Assembly (NCBI GenBank): GCA_038212015.1
Contig: JBBQUY010000006.1
Coordinates: 1-64,000, forward strand
Direction: 5' to 3'
DNA from: JAGQUL01 sp038212015
GTDB lineage: Bacteria; Actinomycetota; Thermoleophilia; Gaiellales; SKUG01
Length of the DNA: 64,000 bases
Shown here one piece after another: positions 16,244 to 24,924 of this stretch; position 1 is the stretch's first letter; the number at the start of each line of letters is the position of its first letter. The notes under the pieces were generated by a model that did not search any database, was not told the DNA's origin, and saw nothing but the letters and a program-made list of their open reading frames with translations. A program made the position numbers and the translations under genes.

Positions 16244-17467
16244 ATGACTGTGACCATGCCCGCACTGCAGCCGCATGTTCGCGAGAAATGCCTGCTCGAG
16301 GTCGAATCGCTGCTCGGCAGCGACCGTCCCTTGCAGGACCGCCTGGAGGCCGTCGCCACCGAGCTCGGCACGCGTATGGGCGTGCAGCGCGTGGTCGTGT
16401 ACGGACACGGCGATTCCCGAGACTCCGCCGTTCGCGTTCGAGTGCAGTGGACGGCACCCGAACGCCGGCCGCTCGGCGACTGGATCGGCGCGATACCACT
16501 CATCAGCGATCGGCCGGAAGACCGAGCCATCGTCACGTCGACACCCCAGGGCACCTACTGCCCCGATGACTGCCCTTCGTCGCTCGCCACCTGCGACCTG
16601 CAACACGCATGCTCGAGCATCATCCAACCCCTGCGACTGGGAAGTGTGCGCTACGGGACGCTGGCGGTCCATGCCGTCACCGGGACTGCGTGGAACGACC
16701 AGCAGGCATCGCTCGTCGAGAACGTGGCACGTCGGATCACGCTCGAGATCGCCGTGGCTCGCCAGAGGCGCGTGGAGGCGCACCTCGACGCGCAGCGGTC
16801 GGGCATCGCGGCAACGGCGCTGCACCAGATCGCGACCCCGGTGACGATCATCGAGGGAGTCATCGATCAGCTCGGCCAAGCGGGCGAGGCACCGCCGGAA
16901 CTGCTGCGCATCGCAAGCGTCGAGGTCGAGCACCTGCGCCGCCTCTGTGACGACATCGCGGTGATCGCTGGCGGATCACTCCCGGGGCTGACCGGGACCC
17001 GCGACCGATGCGACGTTGCGGCGACGGTGCAGGCGGCCGTGCGATCCGCCGAGCTTCGACATGCTGGCACCACGATCCGGCTCGAGGTCGAGGACCAGCT
17101 CCCCTGTGCGAACTGCGATGCCGTGGACCTCGCACGAACCCTGGATCGGGTCGTCGACAACGCGGTGCGCTACGCGGGACGCAGCTCGAAGGTCGATGTC
17201 GCGTGCTGGGCGGACGACGGTCGTGTGTTCGTGCGCGTGCGCGATGACGGCGACGGCGTCACCGCCGCGCAGGCCGCCGTGCTCGGAGAGCCGTTCGCGC
17301 GGCTCGATCCGAACATGCGGTCACAGCCCGGCGGATTCGGGCTGAGCCTGGCCGTGGGGATGCAGGCGATGCGTCGACACGGTGGCGACCTCCACATCGA
17401 GCCTCGGAGCGATTCGCCGGGCACGCAGGTCACGATCGTGCTGCCTGCGTCGACTCCGGCGTGGTGA
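16244..17467 (+). CDS. GAF-domain sensor histidine kinase with a cysteine cluster
   Basis: A 407-residue soluble kinase. Residues about 20-170 form a GAF-like domain that carries Cys106, Cys110, Cys117 and Cys123 in a compact cluster, a candidate metal or redox site. The phospho-acceptor helix has ALHQIATP with His194 (variant H-box). The HATPase domain shows DRVVDNAVRYAG (N box), VRDDGDGV (G1) and GGFGLSLAV (G2). No partner regulator is adjacent. It lies directly upstream of the ba3-type oxidase genes but ends in a strong terminator, so it is a separate unit that might sense oxygen or redox state. Confidence 0.85.
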   Translation: MTVTMPALQPHVREKCLLEVESLLGSDRPLQDRLEAVATELGTRMGVQRVVVYGHGDSRDSAVRVRVQWTAPERRPLGDWIGAIPLISDRPEDRAIVTSTPQGTYCPDDCPSSLATCDLQHACSSIIQPLRLGSVRYGTLAVHAVTGTAWNDQQASLVENVARRITLEIAVARQRRVEAHLDAQRSGIAATALHQIATPVTIIEGVIDQLGQAGEAPPELLRIASVEVEHLRRLCDDIAVIAGGSLPGLTGTRDRCDVAATVQAAVRSAELRHAGTTIRLEVEDQLPCANCDAVDLARTLDRVVDNAVRYAGRSSKVDVACWADDGRVFVRVRDDGDGVTAAQAAVLGEPFARLDPNMRSQPGGFGLSLAVGMQAMRRHGGDLHIEPRSDSPGTQVTIVLPASTPAW

Positions 17468-17556
17468 CGAACGTGTGCCAGCTGCGCTGACGCAGCCGCC
17501 TCGGGCCGCGCAATTACGCGGTCCGCATATCGGGATTCATGACGCACCGAACGTAC

Positions 17557-17582
17557 AAACCCGCGAACGATTCGCGGGTTTT
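17557..17582 (+). terminator. Rho-independent terminator of the sensor kinase gene
   Basis: CCCGCGAA-CGA-TTCGCGGG followed by TTTT is a textbook intrinsic terminator, rare in this GC-rich window. It insulates the oxidase genes from the kinase gene. Confidence 0.85.
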
Positions 17583-17623
17583 CACGATACGCGACGGGCG
17601 GATCGCTGCGAGCCTGCGCAGCC

Positions 17624-17818
17624 ATGAGCACAGATCCCTTTGCGCCACCAGACGATGCCACCCCGGAAGAGCTCGACGCTGGCGTCACCGAGCGTGTCTT
17701 CGACAACCTCGCCGCCTGGGGATTCATCGCAGTCGCCATAGCGGCCCTCTACCTGGTGTGGGCGACCATCGAGATCCTGACCCAGATTGCCGGCGACATG
17801 CCTGGAATTGGAGCCTGA
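17624..17818 (+). CDS. Small membrane subunit preceding cytochrome oxidase subunit II
   Basis: A 64-residue protein with one transmembrane helix (WGFIAVAIAALYLVWATIEIL). Its stop lies one base before the start of the subunit II gene. Position and size match the small subunit IIa (CbaD-like) of ba3-type oxidases, but sequence similarity cannot be judged by eye for such a short helix. Confidence 0.7.
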   Translation: MSTDPFAPPDDATPEELDAGVTERVFDNLAAWGFIAVAIAALYLVWATIEILTQIAGDMPGIGA

Positions 17819-17819
17819 G

Positions 17820-18392
17820 ATGTCCGAGACGACTCCGACAGCCACACCCCCCGTCCCGGATCCGTCCGAATCGGCGCTCGCACCGCTGCCGGGGCGATGG
17901 GCTCGACGAATGCCTCGCGACGAGTACGTGTTCATGTGGATCGCGATCCTGCTGACCGTCGTGATGTCGGCGTTCCTGGTCGGTTGGATCTTCGTGAGCG
18001 ACCACAACGTACCGACCCGCTCGAAGGCAACGACGCCGACCGAGTTCGGAGAGCAGGTCTCCTCGTTCATGGCCGCAAACGACGCCGAGAACGGCGTGGT
18101 CAAGGTCCCGCCCGGCAAGGACGCCTACGTGATGGCGGAGCGCTACCGCTTCTACCCGGCGCTCGTGCTCAAGGTGAACGAGCCGTACACCATTTGGGTT
18201 TCATCGCGCGACGTGCTGCACGGCTTCTCGCTCGTCGGTTTCAACCGGAGCCTGAACTTCACGGTCGCACCGGGACACGCCTACGGCCTGCGGTTCACGC
18301 CGGACAAGACCGGCACCTACAAGATCGTCTGCAACGAGTACTGCGGACAAGCGCACCACGCCATGACCGGCACGATCACCGTCGAGGAGTAG
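17820..18392 (+). CDS. Cytochrome c oxidase subunit II, ba3-type
   Basis: A 190-residue protein with one N-terminal transmembrane helix (about residues 38-60) and a C-terminal cupredoxin domain exposed outside. The CuA site is intact: CNEYCGQAHHAM supplies Cys171, Glu173, Cys175, His179 and Met182, and the upstream His comes from DVLHGF. A single transmembrane helix is typical of B-type oxidases such as Thermus ba3. It receives electrons from cytochrome c or a cupredoxin and passes them to subunit I, encoded 7 bp downstream. Confidence 0.92.
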   Translation: MSETTPTATPPVPDPSESALAPLPGRWARRMPRDEYVFMWIAILLTVVMSAFLVGWIFVSDHNVPTRSKATTPTEFGEQVSSFMAANDAENGVVKVPPGKDAYVMAERYRFYPALVLKVNEPYTIWVSSRDVLHGFSLVGFNRSLNFTVAPGHAYGLRFTPDKTGTYKIVCNEYCGQAHHAMTGTITVEE

Positions 18393-18399
18393 TAGGACC

Positions 18400-20154
18400 A
18401 TGGCAACCGCCGAGATCACCGCCAGCGCGCTTCCGCTCACCCGCAGCGAGCGCTCCGTCATCTGTCCCGTCACGGGCCTGCGCATCTACGCAGGTGCGCG
18501 CGCCCTCACGCTCGCCAACGCCGTCGCCGCGGTACTTGCACTCGCGGCAGGCGGCACGTTCGCGCTGCTCGTGGGACTGACGCGCACGCCATCGGTGAGC
18601 ATGCTCAAGCCCGAGGCGTACTACCAGTCGCTCACGGGGCACGGCGTCGCGGCGCTGATTCTCTGGCCCATCTTCTTCGAGGTCGCCGCGATGGTGTTCG
18701 CCTCGTCGATTCTGCTCAACACGCGTGTGTGGAGCATGAAGCTGGGCTGGACGTCATTCGCCGCAATGATCGCGGGCACGGCGATGCTGCTCGTGTCGGT
18801 GATCAGCGGAAAGGCGAACGTGACGTTCACCGCATATCCCCCGCTCATCGCCAACCCGATGTTCTACCTCGGCTACATCGTGTTCGCCGTGGGCGTGCTG
18901 CTGGCGGTCGTCAACTTCTGCATGACGATCCTGCTCGCGCGCCAGGAGCGCATGAAGAACAAGTCCCTGCCGCTGCTCACCTATGGCGTGGCGGTGGCCG
19001 CGCTGCTCGCGCTCATGGGCATCGTCGCCGGACTCGTCGCGCTCGTGCCCGCCTGGCTCTACTCGATGGGCCTGATCGGCTCGGTCGAGCCGATCGTCTA
19101 CCGCGCGTGGTTCTGGGGTCTCGGCCATACGCTGCAGTACGTCAACGTGGTGGCGATGGTGGTGGCGTGGTACGGCATCATCGCGCTCACCCTGCGCGCC
19201 GGACCGGTCAACCAGAAGTTCAGCCGGCTGGCGTTCATCCTGTACCTCGTGTTCGCGGTGCCGGTGCTCGGCCATCACTTCATCGTCGATCCGGGCCTGT
19301 CGACGAGCGTCAAGGTGTTCGGGGCCTCGTTCATGGGCTTCGCGCTCGGCATCCCGAGCCTCATGCACGGCCTCGCCGTGATGGGCGCCGTCGAATCTCG
19401 CATGCGACGCGGTGGCGGCGTGACGGGCCTGTTCGGCTGGATCCGCGCGCTCGACTGGAAGCATCCCGGCATCGCCGCACTCGGCGTGTCGCTCGTGCTG
19501 TTCGCGATCGGTGGCTGGTCCGGATCGGCACAGACCACGCTGCAGCTCAACATGCTGACCCACAACACGATGTGGGTGCCGGCGCACCTGCACGCAGTTG
19601 TCGTCGGCGGCATGACGCTCGGCTTCATGGGCTTCGCGTACTACCTGGTGCCGATCCTCGCCGGTCGTCGCCTGTTCTCGCGGCGCCTCGCGACGATCCA
19701 GGTGTACCTGTACGGCGGTGGCCTGCTCTTCATGATCGCGATGCAGTCCTGGGCCGGCATCATCGGCGTGCCGCGACGTACCGCGTCGATCGAGTACGGC
19801 GGACAGGCCCCGACGAGCTGGGAGCTCCCGATGAACCTGATGGGCGTCGGCGTGACGCTCGCCGCGCTCGGCGGCCTGATCTTCATCCTCCAGATGGTGC
19901 TGACCCTGATCGTCGGCAAGCCGACGTCGGATCCCGCCGAACTCGTTCCGAGCGCGAGCAAGATCCCGCTGGCGGACCCGCCCACGCTCGCAGCCGCGAC
20001 GGCGAACGTCGGTGGCCCGAACGACGGCGGCACGCCCGACCGGCGCCTCGAGACGCCCGGCGCGTTCAGCGTGATGACCATCTACGTGGCCCTGTTCCTG
20101 GTGACCTGGCTCGCGTACTTCGCATACCTGACCCTGCACTGGGCCGTGAACTGA
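18400..20154 (+). CDS. Cytochrome c oxidase subunit I, ba3-type (B family)
   Basis: A 584-residue haem-copper oxidase with about 13-14 membrane helices. His81 is the first low-spin haem ligand. CuB ligands are His243 in GHTLQY and the pair His292/His293 in GHHF, and Tyr247 is positioned for the His-Tyr crosslink. His396 and His398 in PAHLH are the high-spin and low-spin haem ligands. The usual A-family Glu proton-gate motif is absent, placing it in the B (ba3) family, which tends to have high oxygen affinity. It forms a unit with the small subunit, subunit II and CtaG; no subunit III gene is present. Confidence 0.95.
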   Translation: MATAEITASALPLTRSERSVICPVTGLRIYAGARALTLANAVAAVLALAAGGTFALLVGLTRTPSVSMLKPEAYYQSLTGHGVAALILWPIFFEVAAMVFASSILLNTRVWSMKLGWTSFAAMIAGTAMLLVSVISGKANVTFTAYPPLIANPMFYLGYIVFAVGVLLAVVNFCMTILLARQERMKNKSLPLLTYGVAVAALLALMGIVAGLVALVPAWLYSMGLIGSVEPIVYRAWFWGLGHTLQYVNVVAMVVAWYGIIALTLRAGPVNQKFSRLAFILYLVFAVPVLGHHFIVDPGLSTSVKVFGASFMGFALGIPSLMHGLAVMGAVESRMRRGGGVTGLFGWIRALDWKHPGIAALGVSLVLFAIGGWSGSAQTTLQLNMLTHNTMWVPAHLHAVVVGGMTLGFMGFAYYLVPILAGRRLFSRRLATIQVYLYGGGLLFMIAMQSWAGIIGVPRRTASIEYGGQAPTSWELPMNLMGVGVTLAALGGLIFILQMVLTLIVGKPTSDPAELVPSASKIPLADPPTLAAATANVGGPNDGGTPDRRLETPGAFSVMTIYVALFLVTWLAYFAYLTLHWAVN

Positions 20155-20157
20155 CAC

Positions 20158-21060
20158 ATGCACGCGACCGGCATCCTCGTCGCTCATGTCGATGGCTCCG
20201 GCACGGAGACGCTCGACGAGCTGCTGACCTCATGGGAGCGCGCTCCGTCCCTGCTGCTGCTGCTCGGGCTGCTCACCGTCGCCTACGTGCGCGCACTGCG
20301 CTCCACCGGACTGGGTCGTCGCCAGCGCGGCGTTCGACTCGCCGCCTGGCTGGGCTCGATGGTCGCGTTCCTGCTCGCGCTCGGATCACCCGTAGATGCC
20401 CTGGGCGCCCATCTGGTGTCGGGTCACATGCTCCAGCACATGCTGCTCGGTGATGCCGGACCCGCATTGGCGGCGGCAGCATTGACCGGCGGCGTCGGCG
20501 CGTCGATGGCGCGAACCTTCGCGATCGGTCCATTCCGGACCGTGGCGCGAATCGCGCGGAAGACGCCGGTCGTCGTCGTGGTCTGTGCGTGGGGCGTGAC
20601 GTGGGGCATGTGGCACACGACGTGGGCCTACGAGGCGGCGCTGCGGTCAGCCCCGATTCACATGTTCGAGCACGTGTCGCTGCTGATCGTCGGCATCTGG
20701 TTGTGGACCGTGATCGTCGATCCGATGGGGTCACGCTCGGAGCAGTCGGCAACGCGCATCGGGGTGTCGGTCGCGGCGCTCTTCTTCGGTGCGATCCTCA
20801 CCAACTCCCTGACATACGTGGACGAGCCGACCTATCCGGCGCTTGTCGGGAACGCGGAGCGGCTGGTGGGATGGACGAGCACGGCGGACCAGCAGCTGGC
20901 GGGACTCGTCATGCTCGGGATGCAGGCGTTCACGATCGGCGTCGCGCTCTGGTACCTGATCCGCCGGCACCTCGCGGCCGGCGCCGACGCTGCCCGCTCC
21001 GGCGACCTGCTCGCGGAGCCGGGGCGCGCTCCGGCTGCGTCGCACCCGCTCACCTGGTAG
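20158..21060 (+). CDS. ctaG: CtaG/caa3-type oxidase assembly protein
   Basis: A 300-residue membrane protein with about seven helices, of the caa3_CtaG family that delivers copper to the CuB site during oxidase assembly. GHMLQHMLLGD near residues 90-100 and WGMWHTTWAYE hold the conserved His/Met positions that could carry copper, and HMFEHVSLL adds more. It starts 4 bp after the subunit I stop, so it belongs to the oxidase operon. Confidence 0.88.
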   Translation: MHATGILVAHVDGSGTETLDELLTSWERAPSLLLLLGLLTVAYVRALRSTGLGRRQRGVRLAAWLGSMVAFLLALGSPVDALGAHLVSGHMLQHMLLGDAGPALAAAALTGGVGASMARTFAIGPFRTVARIARKTPVVVVVCAWGVTWGMWHTTWAYEAALRSAPIHMFEHVSLLIVGIWLWTVIVDPMGSRSEQSATRIGVSVAALFFGAILTNSLTYVDEPTYPALVGNAERLVGWTSTADQQLAGLVMLGMQAFTIGVALWYLIRRHLAAGADAARSGDLLAEPGRAPAASHPLTW

Positions 21061-21065
21061 CAGCT

Positions 21066-21080
21066 CCGTAGTTCACCGCA
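21066..21080 (-). promoter_or_regulatory. Reverse copy of the 15-mer TGCGGTGAACTACGG
   Basis: CCGTAGTTCACCGCA on the plus strand is the exact reverse complement of the site at 16206. It lies six bases after the ctaG stop and 94 bp before the subtilase start. Confidence 0.4.
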
Positions 21081-21173
21081 ATGACGTGCGGCATTCCACG
21101 TAGTTGGGCGTGCCCTCCTATGCCGATGCCACATCAGACGAGTCAGGGTGGACATGCGTCGGGGGAGGTCACC

Positions 21174-22442
21174 ATGGCACGGTCGAGCGTTCGAACGGTT
21201 CGTTGCAGGCGGGGTCCGCAGGTGGCGTGCATCCTCGCCGGCCTGGTCGGCGTGATCATTCCCGTGGCGATGTCGTCCGGTGAAGCGAGCGCAGCTCCCC
21301 GACCCGTTCCCGCCGTGGAGACGACCGTCTTCGGGCTGGAGATGTTCGCCCAGGCCCCGTTCAAGCGCTCGCCGTTCAAGCGCGCACCTTTCAAGCGGGC
21401 CCCGTTCAAGCGAGCACCCTTCAAGCGAGGACCGTTCAAGCGAGCGGAAGCACGGTCTCCGTTCATCGAGCAGCTGATTCCCACCAACGTCCAGCGTGCA
21501 GGCGCCCTGCGCAGCTCGACCGCGGCGATCGACGGAATCGACGAGCTGCTGGATGTCGACATCGCGGTACTCGATGGCGGCGTCGATGCCGCGCACCCCG
21601 ACCTGCGCGTCGCAGGTTCGATCAACTGCACGGCCGGCGGTACCCTCGACCGCGACCTCGATGGCCACGGCACGATGGTGGCGGGTCTCGCGGCTGCACG
21701 TGACAACGGGTTCGGCGTGGTCGGCGTGGCGCCGGGCGCACGCATCTGGTCGGTGCGCGTCGCACGTCCCGACGGGACGATCACCGAGCAGGCGGCTCGG
21801 TGCGGCCTGCAATGGCTCGTGGACCATGCAGACACGATCGAGGTTGCGAACCTGAGCTGGAGCGGCGCGGGGGATCCCTCCGACGCGTGCGGCACGTCCG
21901 CGGCTGCCGAGGCAACCCGCCCGCGCGGTGGTGGCGGCGCGAACGTCGACCCCGGTGCGGAGCCCGAGCTGCATGCGCTCGCCTGCGCGGCGCACGACGA
22001 GGGCGTCGTGCTCGTCGCAGCGGCCGGCAATGATGCCGCGGACGCGGCGGGTGTGCTGCCTGCTGCCTGGGGCGAGGTGCTGGCGGTGTCGGCGATCGCC
22101 GACAGCGACGGCGATCGCGGCGGACTCGGCGGCTCGCCCTGCGACACCGGGGAGCTGGATGATCATCTCGCGAGCTTCTCCAACACGGGCGCGCCCGTCG
22201 CGATCGCCGCCGGGGGCGTCTGCGTGGCGTCGACCGACGCACGGGGCGGCTATGCCACCGGCAGCGGTACGAGCTTTGCATCGCCGATCGTCGCCGGTGC
22301 TGCTGCGCTGCTGCTCGTGCGTGAGCCGACGCTCACGCCAGACCAGGTTCGCGAGCGGCTGCTCGCGGCGGCCGAGCCGGGGCCGATTCCCGGCGACCGA
22401 GACCAGACCGTCGAGGGTGTCGTCGACGTCGGCACCGACTGA
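21174..22442 (+). CDS. Secreted subtilisin-like serine protease (S8) with PFKR repeats
   Basis: A 422-residue exported protease. The start at 21174 has GGGGGAGG upstream and gives a signal peptide ending near ASAAP. The catalytic triad is visible: Asp in IAVLDGGVD, His in DGHGTMVAG and Ser in GTSFASPIVAG; Asn of the oxyanion hole is in AAGND. Between the signal and the protease domain lie six uninterrupted PFKR(S/A/G) pentapeptides encoded by 15-bp repeats, in place of an ordinary propeptide. The stop overlaps the cyclase start (TGATG), so the two are coupled. Confidence 0.9.
   Translation: MARSSVRTVRCRRGPQVACILAGLVGVIIPVAMSSGEASAAPRPVPAVETTVFGLEMFAQAPFKRSPFKRAPFKRAPFKRAPFKRGPFKRAEARSPFIEQLIPTNVQRAGALRSSTAAIDGIDELLDVDIAVLDGGVDAAHPDLRVAGSINCTAGGTLDRDLDGHGTMVAGLAAARDNGFGVVGVAPGARIWSVRVARPDGTITEQAARCGLQWLVDHADTIEVANLSWSGAGDPSDACGTSAAAEATRPRGGGGANVDPGAEPELHALACAAHDEGVVLVAAAGNDAADAAGVLPAAWGEVLAVSAIADSDGDRGGLGGSPCDTGELDDHLASFSNTGAPVAIAAGGVCVASTDARGGYATGSGTSFASPIVAGAAALLLVREPTLTPDQVRERLLAAAEPGPIPGDRDQTVEGVVDVGTD
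21357..21446 (+). repeat. Six tandem 15-bp repeats encoding PFKR(S/A/G)
   Basis: Each unit reads approximately CCGTTCAAGCG plus a variable codon. The protein sequence is strictly PFKR followed by S, A, A, A, G, A. Third-base changes (for example CCTTTC versus CCGTTC) show that the peptide has been kept while the DNA drifted, or that units differ in age. Confidence 0.9.
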
Positions 22443-23899
22443 TGTCAACGCCATGCCCCGGACTTCCCCGACCGAGATGGCGTCGGCGAACCCTCCGGCT
22501 GGTCGCGGGTACCTGGGTGGCCACGGGTCTGCTCGCGCCCCTGCTCGTGGGTGTGCTGCAGCCGGAGCTGCTGATCGGACCAGGGCTGTTGCTGTCGCTG
22601 GTGCTGATCGCATTCGCCGTGGCCGGCAGCAACGTGGAGCTGCGCTTCTCGCTCGATGATTCGGGTCCGGTGTGGTCGCCGGTGGGTGTGCCGATCGTGC
22701 TCGCGGTGGTGGCGTGCAGCGTCCCGCAGGCGATGCTCGTCACCGCGCTCGGCTACCTGCTCGATCGAGCTACCTGGGGTCGAGGTCGCCTGCTGGCGAT
22801 CGAGACGGCCGGGCTGGGAGCGATGAGCGCGGGCGGTGCCGCGCTGCTCGCACACTCGATCGGGCTGCGCTTCGACTCGCCCGGCATCGCGCTCGTGTCG
22901 GCGATCGCCGCGAGCGTGCTGTTCCTGGTCCTCGACGCGGTCACGTATGCCGTCTGGTATCAGTTCGAGTCCGGGACCGGCGGGTATGTGCTCCGCTGCT
23001 TCGTCGGAGCCGCACCCATCGACGTGACGTTCACCACGGTCGCGGTGCTCGTCACCGGGCCGTTCATCGGCGCACCGTTCGTCGTCGCGCTGGTGCTCGC
23101 CGGTTGTCAGGGTGCGATCTACGCCCTGTATCGTCTCGTGACGAGCGAGTCGCGTCATCGGCAGCAGTCCGATCACCTGCGCGAGGTCTTCTCGCGGTAC
23201 GTTCCGGAGCAGGTGGCGCAGCGCCTCGCGACGAGCCCCGACAAGGTCCGCCTCGGCGGGGAGCTGCGCGACGTGACGGTGCTGTTCTGTGACATCCGCG
23301 GCTTCACTGGCTGGGCGGAGCGACGGGATGCGGAATCGGTCGTCGGTGAACTCAACTCGCTGCTCGGGGGCCTGGCGGAGATCGTCATGGAGTCGTTCGG
23401 CACGCTCGACAAGTTCACTGGCGACGGCCTGATGGCGTTCTGGGGCGCACCGCTCGATCAACCTGACCATGCCGAGCGCGCCTGTCGCGCCGCGATCGGC
23501 ATGCAGCAGCTGCTCGACCGTCGCCATCGCGAGCTCCTGATCGGCGACGACTTCGAGTTTCGGATCGGGGTCGGGATCGCGTCAGGCCCGGTGGTCGTCG
23601 GCAACGTCGGCCACGAGAAGCGCCTCGACTACACCGCGATCGGCGACACCGTGAACCTCGCCGCTCGCCTGGAGCAGTCGACCAAGGAGCTCGGGGTTCC
23701 GACCGTCGTGTCCCACGACACGTGGCTGCGGCTTCCGCCGGCCTTCCGCGAACGGTGCGCCAATCCCACGACCGTGACCGTGAAGGGTCGCGTCGCGCCC
23801 GTGCAGGTGCATGCGCTCGTTCACGACGTGACGGTCATGGAGGCGGGCACGAACGCACAGCCCGGATCCTCGGCAAGCGGATTCCCGCTCGCGGCGTAG
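22442..23899 (+). CDS. Membrane-bound class III adenylate/guanylate cyclase
   Basis: A 485-residue protein. Residues 1-230 contain about six or seven transmembrane helices, followed by a coiled linker and a class III cyclase domain from about residue 275. VTVLFCDIRGF and KFTGDGLMAFWGAP provide the two metal-binding Asp residues, the Lys in DKFTGDG fits adenine selection, and DYTAIGDTVNLAARLE contains the substrate-specifying Thr and the transition-state Asn/Arg. It probably makes cAMP. It is coupled to the protease gene and overlaps the convergent AhbD-like gene by 79 bp at its 3' end. Confidence 0.9.
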   Translation: MSTPCPGLPRPRWRRRTLRLVAGTWVATGLLAPLLVGVLQPELLIGPGLLLSLVLIAFAVAGSNVELRFSLDDSGPVWSPVGVPIVLAVVACSVPQAMLVTALGYLLDRATWGRGRLLAIETAGLGAMSAGGAALLAHSIGLRFDSPGIALVSAIAASVLFLVLDAVTYAVWYQFESGTGGYVLRCFVGAAPIDVTFTTVAVLVTGPFIGAPFVVALVLAGCQGAIYALYRLVTSESRHRQQSDHLREVFSRYVPEQVAQRLATSPDKVRLGGELRDVTVLFCDIRGFTGWAERRDAESVVGELNSLLGGLAEIVMESFGTLDKFTGDGLMAFWGAPLDQPDHAERACRAAIGMQQLLDRRHRELLIGDDFEFRIGVGIASGPVVVGNVGHEKRLDYTAIGDTVNLAARLEQSTKELGVPTVVSHDTWLRLPPAFRERCANPTTVTVKGRVAPVQVHALVHDVTVMEAGTNAQPGSSASGFPLAA

Positions 23900-24924
23900 G
23901 CCCGTGCGCGGCTGCCGCCGCAGCGGGTCTTGAACTCGCAGGCGCCGCACTTGCCCTCGAGTGCGTCGGGATCACGCAGGGACACGAACAACGGGTGCTC
24001 GCGGTACACCTGGATGAGGTCGTCGCTGCGGACGTTGCCTGCGGTGAGGGGCAGGAACCCGCTCGGGCAGATGCCGCCGAGGTGATCGATGAAAACGAAC
24101 CCGTTGCCGTCGGTGACGGCGCGGCCCGCGCGACCGATGCCACGCACGGGAGCCTGGCTGCCCGACGCCGCGCGGCGCTCAGCGAGCACGCGGTGGTAGT
24201 GCGGCGCCTCGGTCGTCTTGATGCCGAACGAAACGCGCTCCTGCAGGTCAGCAGCCCACTGGAGCACGTCCTCGATCTCTGAAGGGGCGAGCGCGTCGTC
24301 GGCGCTTGCGCGGCCGACCGGAATCAGGAAGAACAACGCCCACAGCACGACCCCGGCTTCCTCGACGAACTCGGCGATGCGGGGCAGGTCGGCGAGCGTC
24401 TGCCGCGACACCGTCGTATTGATCTGCAGGGGCAGTCCGAGCTCGCGCGCGTCGTCGATGATCCGGCGCGTGTAGCGGTGGGATCCTCGGACGCGACGAA
24501 ACGCGTCGTGTGCCTCCTCCGTGGCTCCGTCCAGGCTCACCGCGAGCCTGGAGAGTCCCGCATCGCGTACTTCCTCGAGCCGAGCGTGCGTGACCGCGGC
24601 GGTGCCGCTCGGCGTGAGGGCCATCGAGATCCCGCGCTCGATGCCATGGCGTACCAGCTCCGGAACATCACGCCGGCGGAGCGGGTCGCCCCCGGTCAGG
24701 ACGAACAGTGGCGGTCGTTCGCCGAACTCGGCGACCCGGTCGAGCAGCTGCTTGCCCTCCTCCGTGCTCAGCTCGAGCGGATTGCGATGCGGCATCGCTT
24801 CCGCGCGACAGTGCACGCATGCGAGCGCGCAGGCGCGGGTGATCTCCCAGATCACGATGAACGGCGCACGCTGGAAGTCGAGGTCGGCGAATGACGGCCG
24901 CAGCGCGACGCTCGGAACGCTCAT
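23821..24924 (-). CDS. ahbD: Radical SAM/SPASM-like protein, AhbD-type haem synthase
   Basis: A 367-residue radical SAM enzyme. CALACVHC gives the CxxxCxxC cluster ligands Cys32, Cys36 and Cys39. The C-terminus has a second cysteine set (GICPSG, then Cys326, Cys329, Cys335 and Cys356) for an auxiliary Fe-S cluster. In the siroheme pathway AhbD oxidatively decarboxylates iron-coproporphyrin III to haem b. Assignment rests on its place as third gene of an ahbAB-C-D unit; the start overlaps the AhbC stop (ATGA). Alternatives are other tetrapyrrole or peptide-modifying SPASM enzymes. Confidence 0.78.
   Translation of the reverse strand: MSVPSVALRPSFADLDFQRAPFIVIWEITRACALACVHCRAEAMPHRNPLELSTEEGKQLLDRVAEFGERPPLFVLTGGDPLRRRDVPELVRHGIERGISMALTPSGTAAVTHARLEEVRDAGLSRLAVSLDGATEEAHDAFRRVRGSHRYTRRIIDDARELGLPLQINTTVSRQTLADLPRIAEFVEEAGVVLWALFFLIPVGRASADDALAPSEIEDVLQWAADLQERVSFGIKTTEAPHYHRVLAERRAASGSQAPVRGIGRAGRAVTDGNGFVFIDHLGGICPSGFLPLTAGNVRSDDLIQVYREHPLFVSLRDPDALEGKCGACEFKTRCGGSRARAYAASGNPLAEDPGCAFVPASMTVTS

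Noticed and set aside
21357..21446. CRISPR-like array
   Set aside because: The repeats are 15-bp, in frame and without spacers, encoding PFKR peptides.
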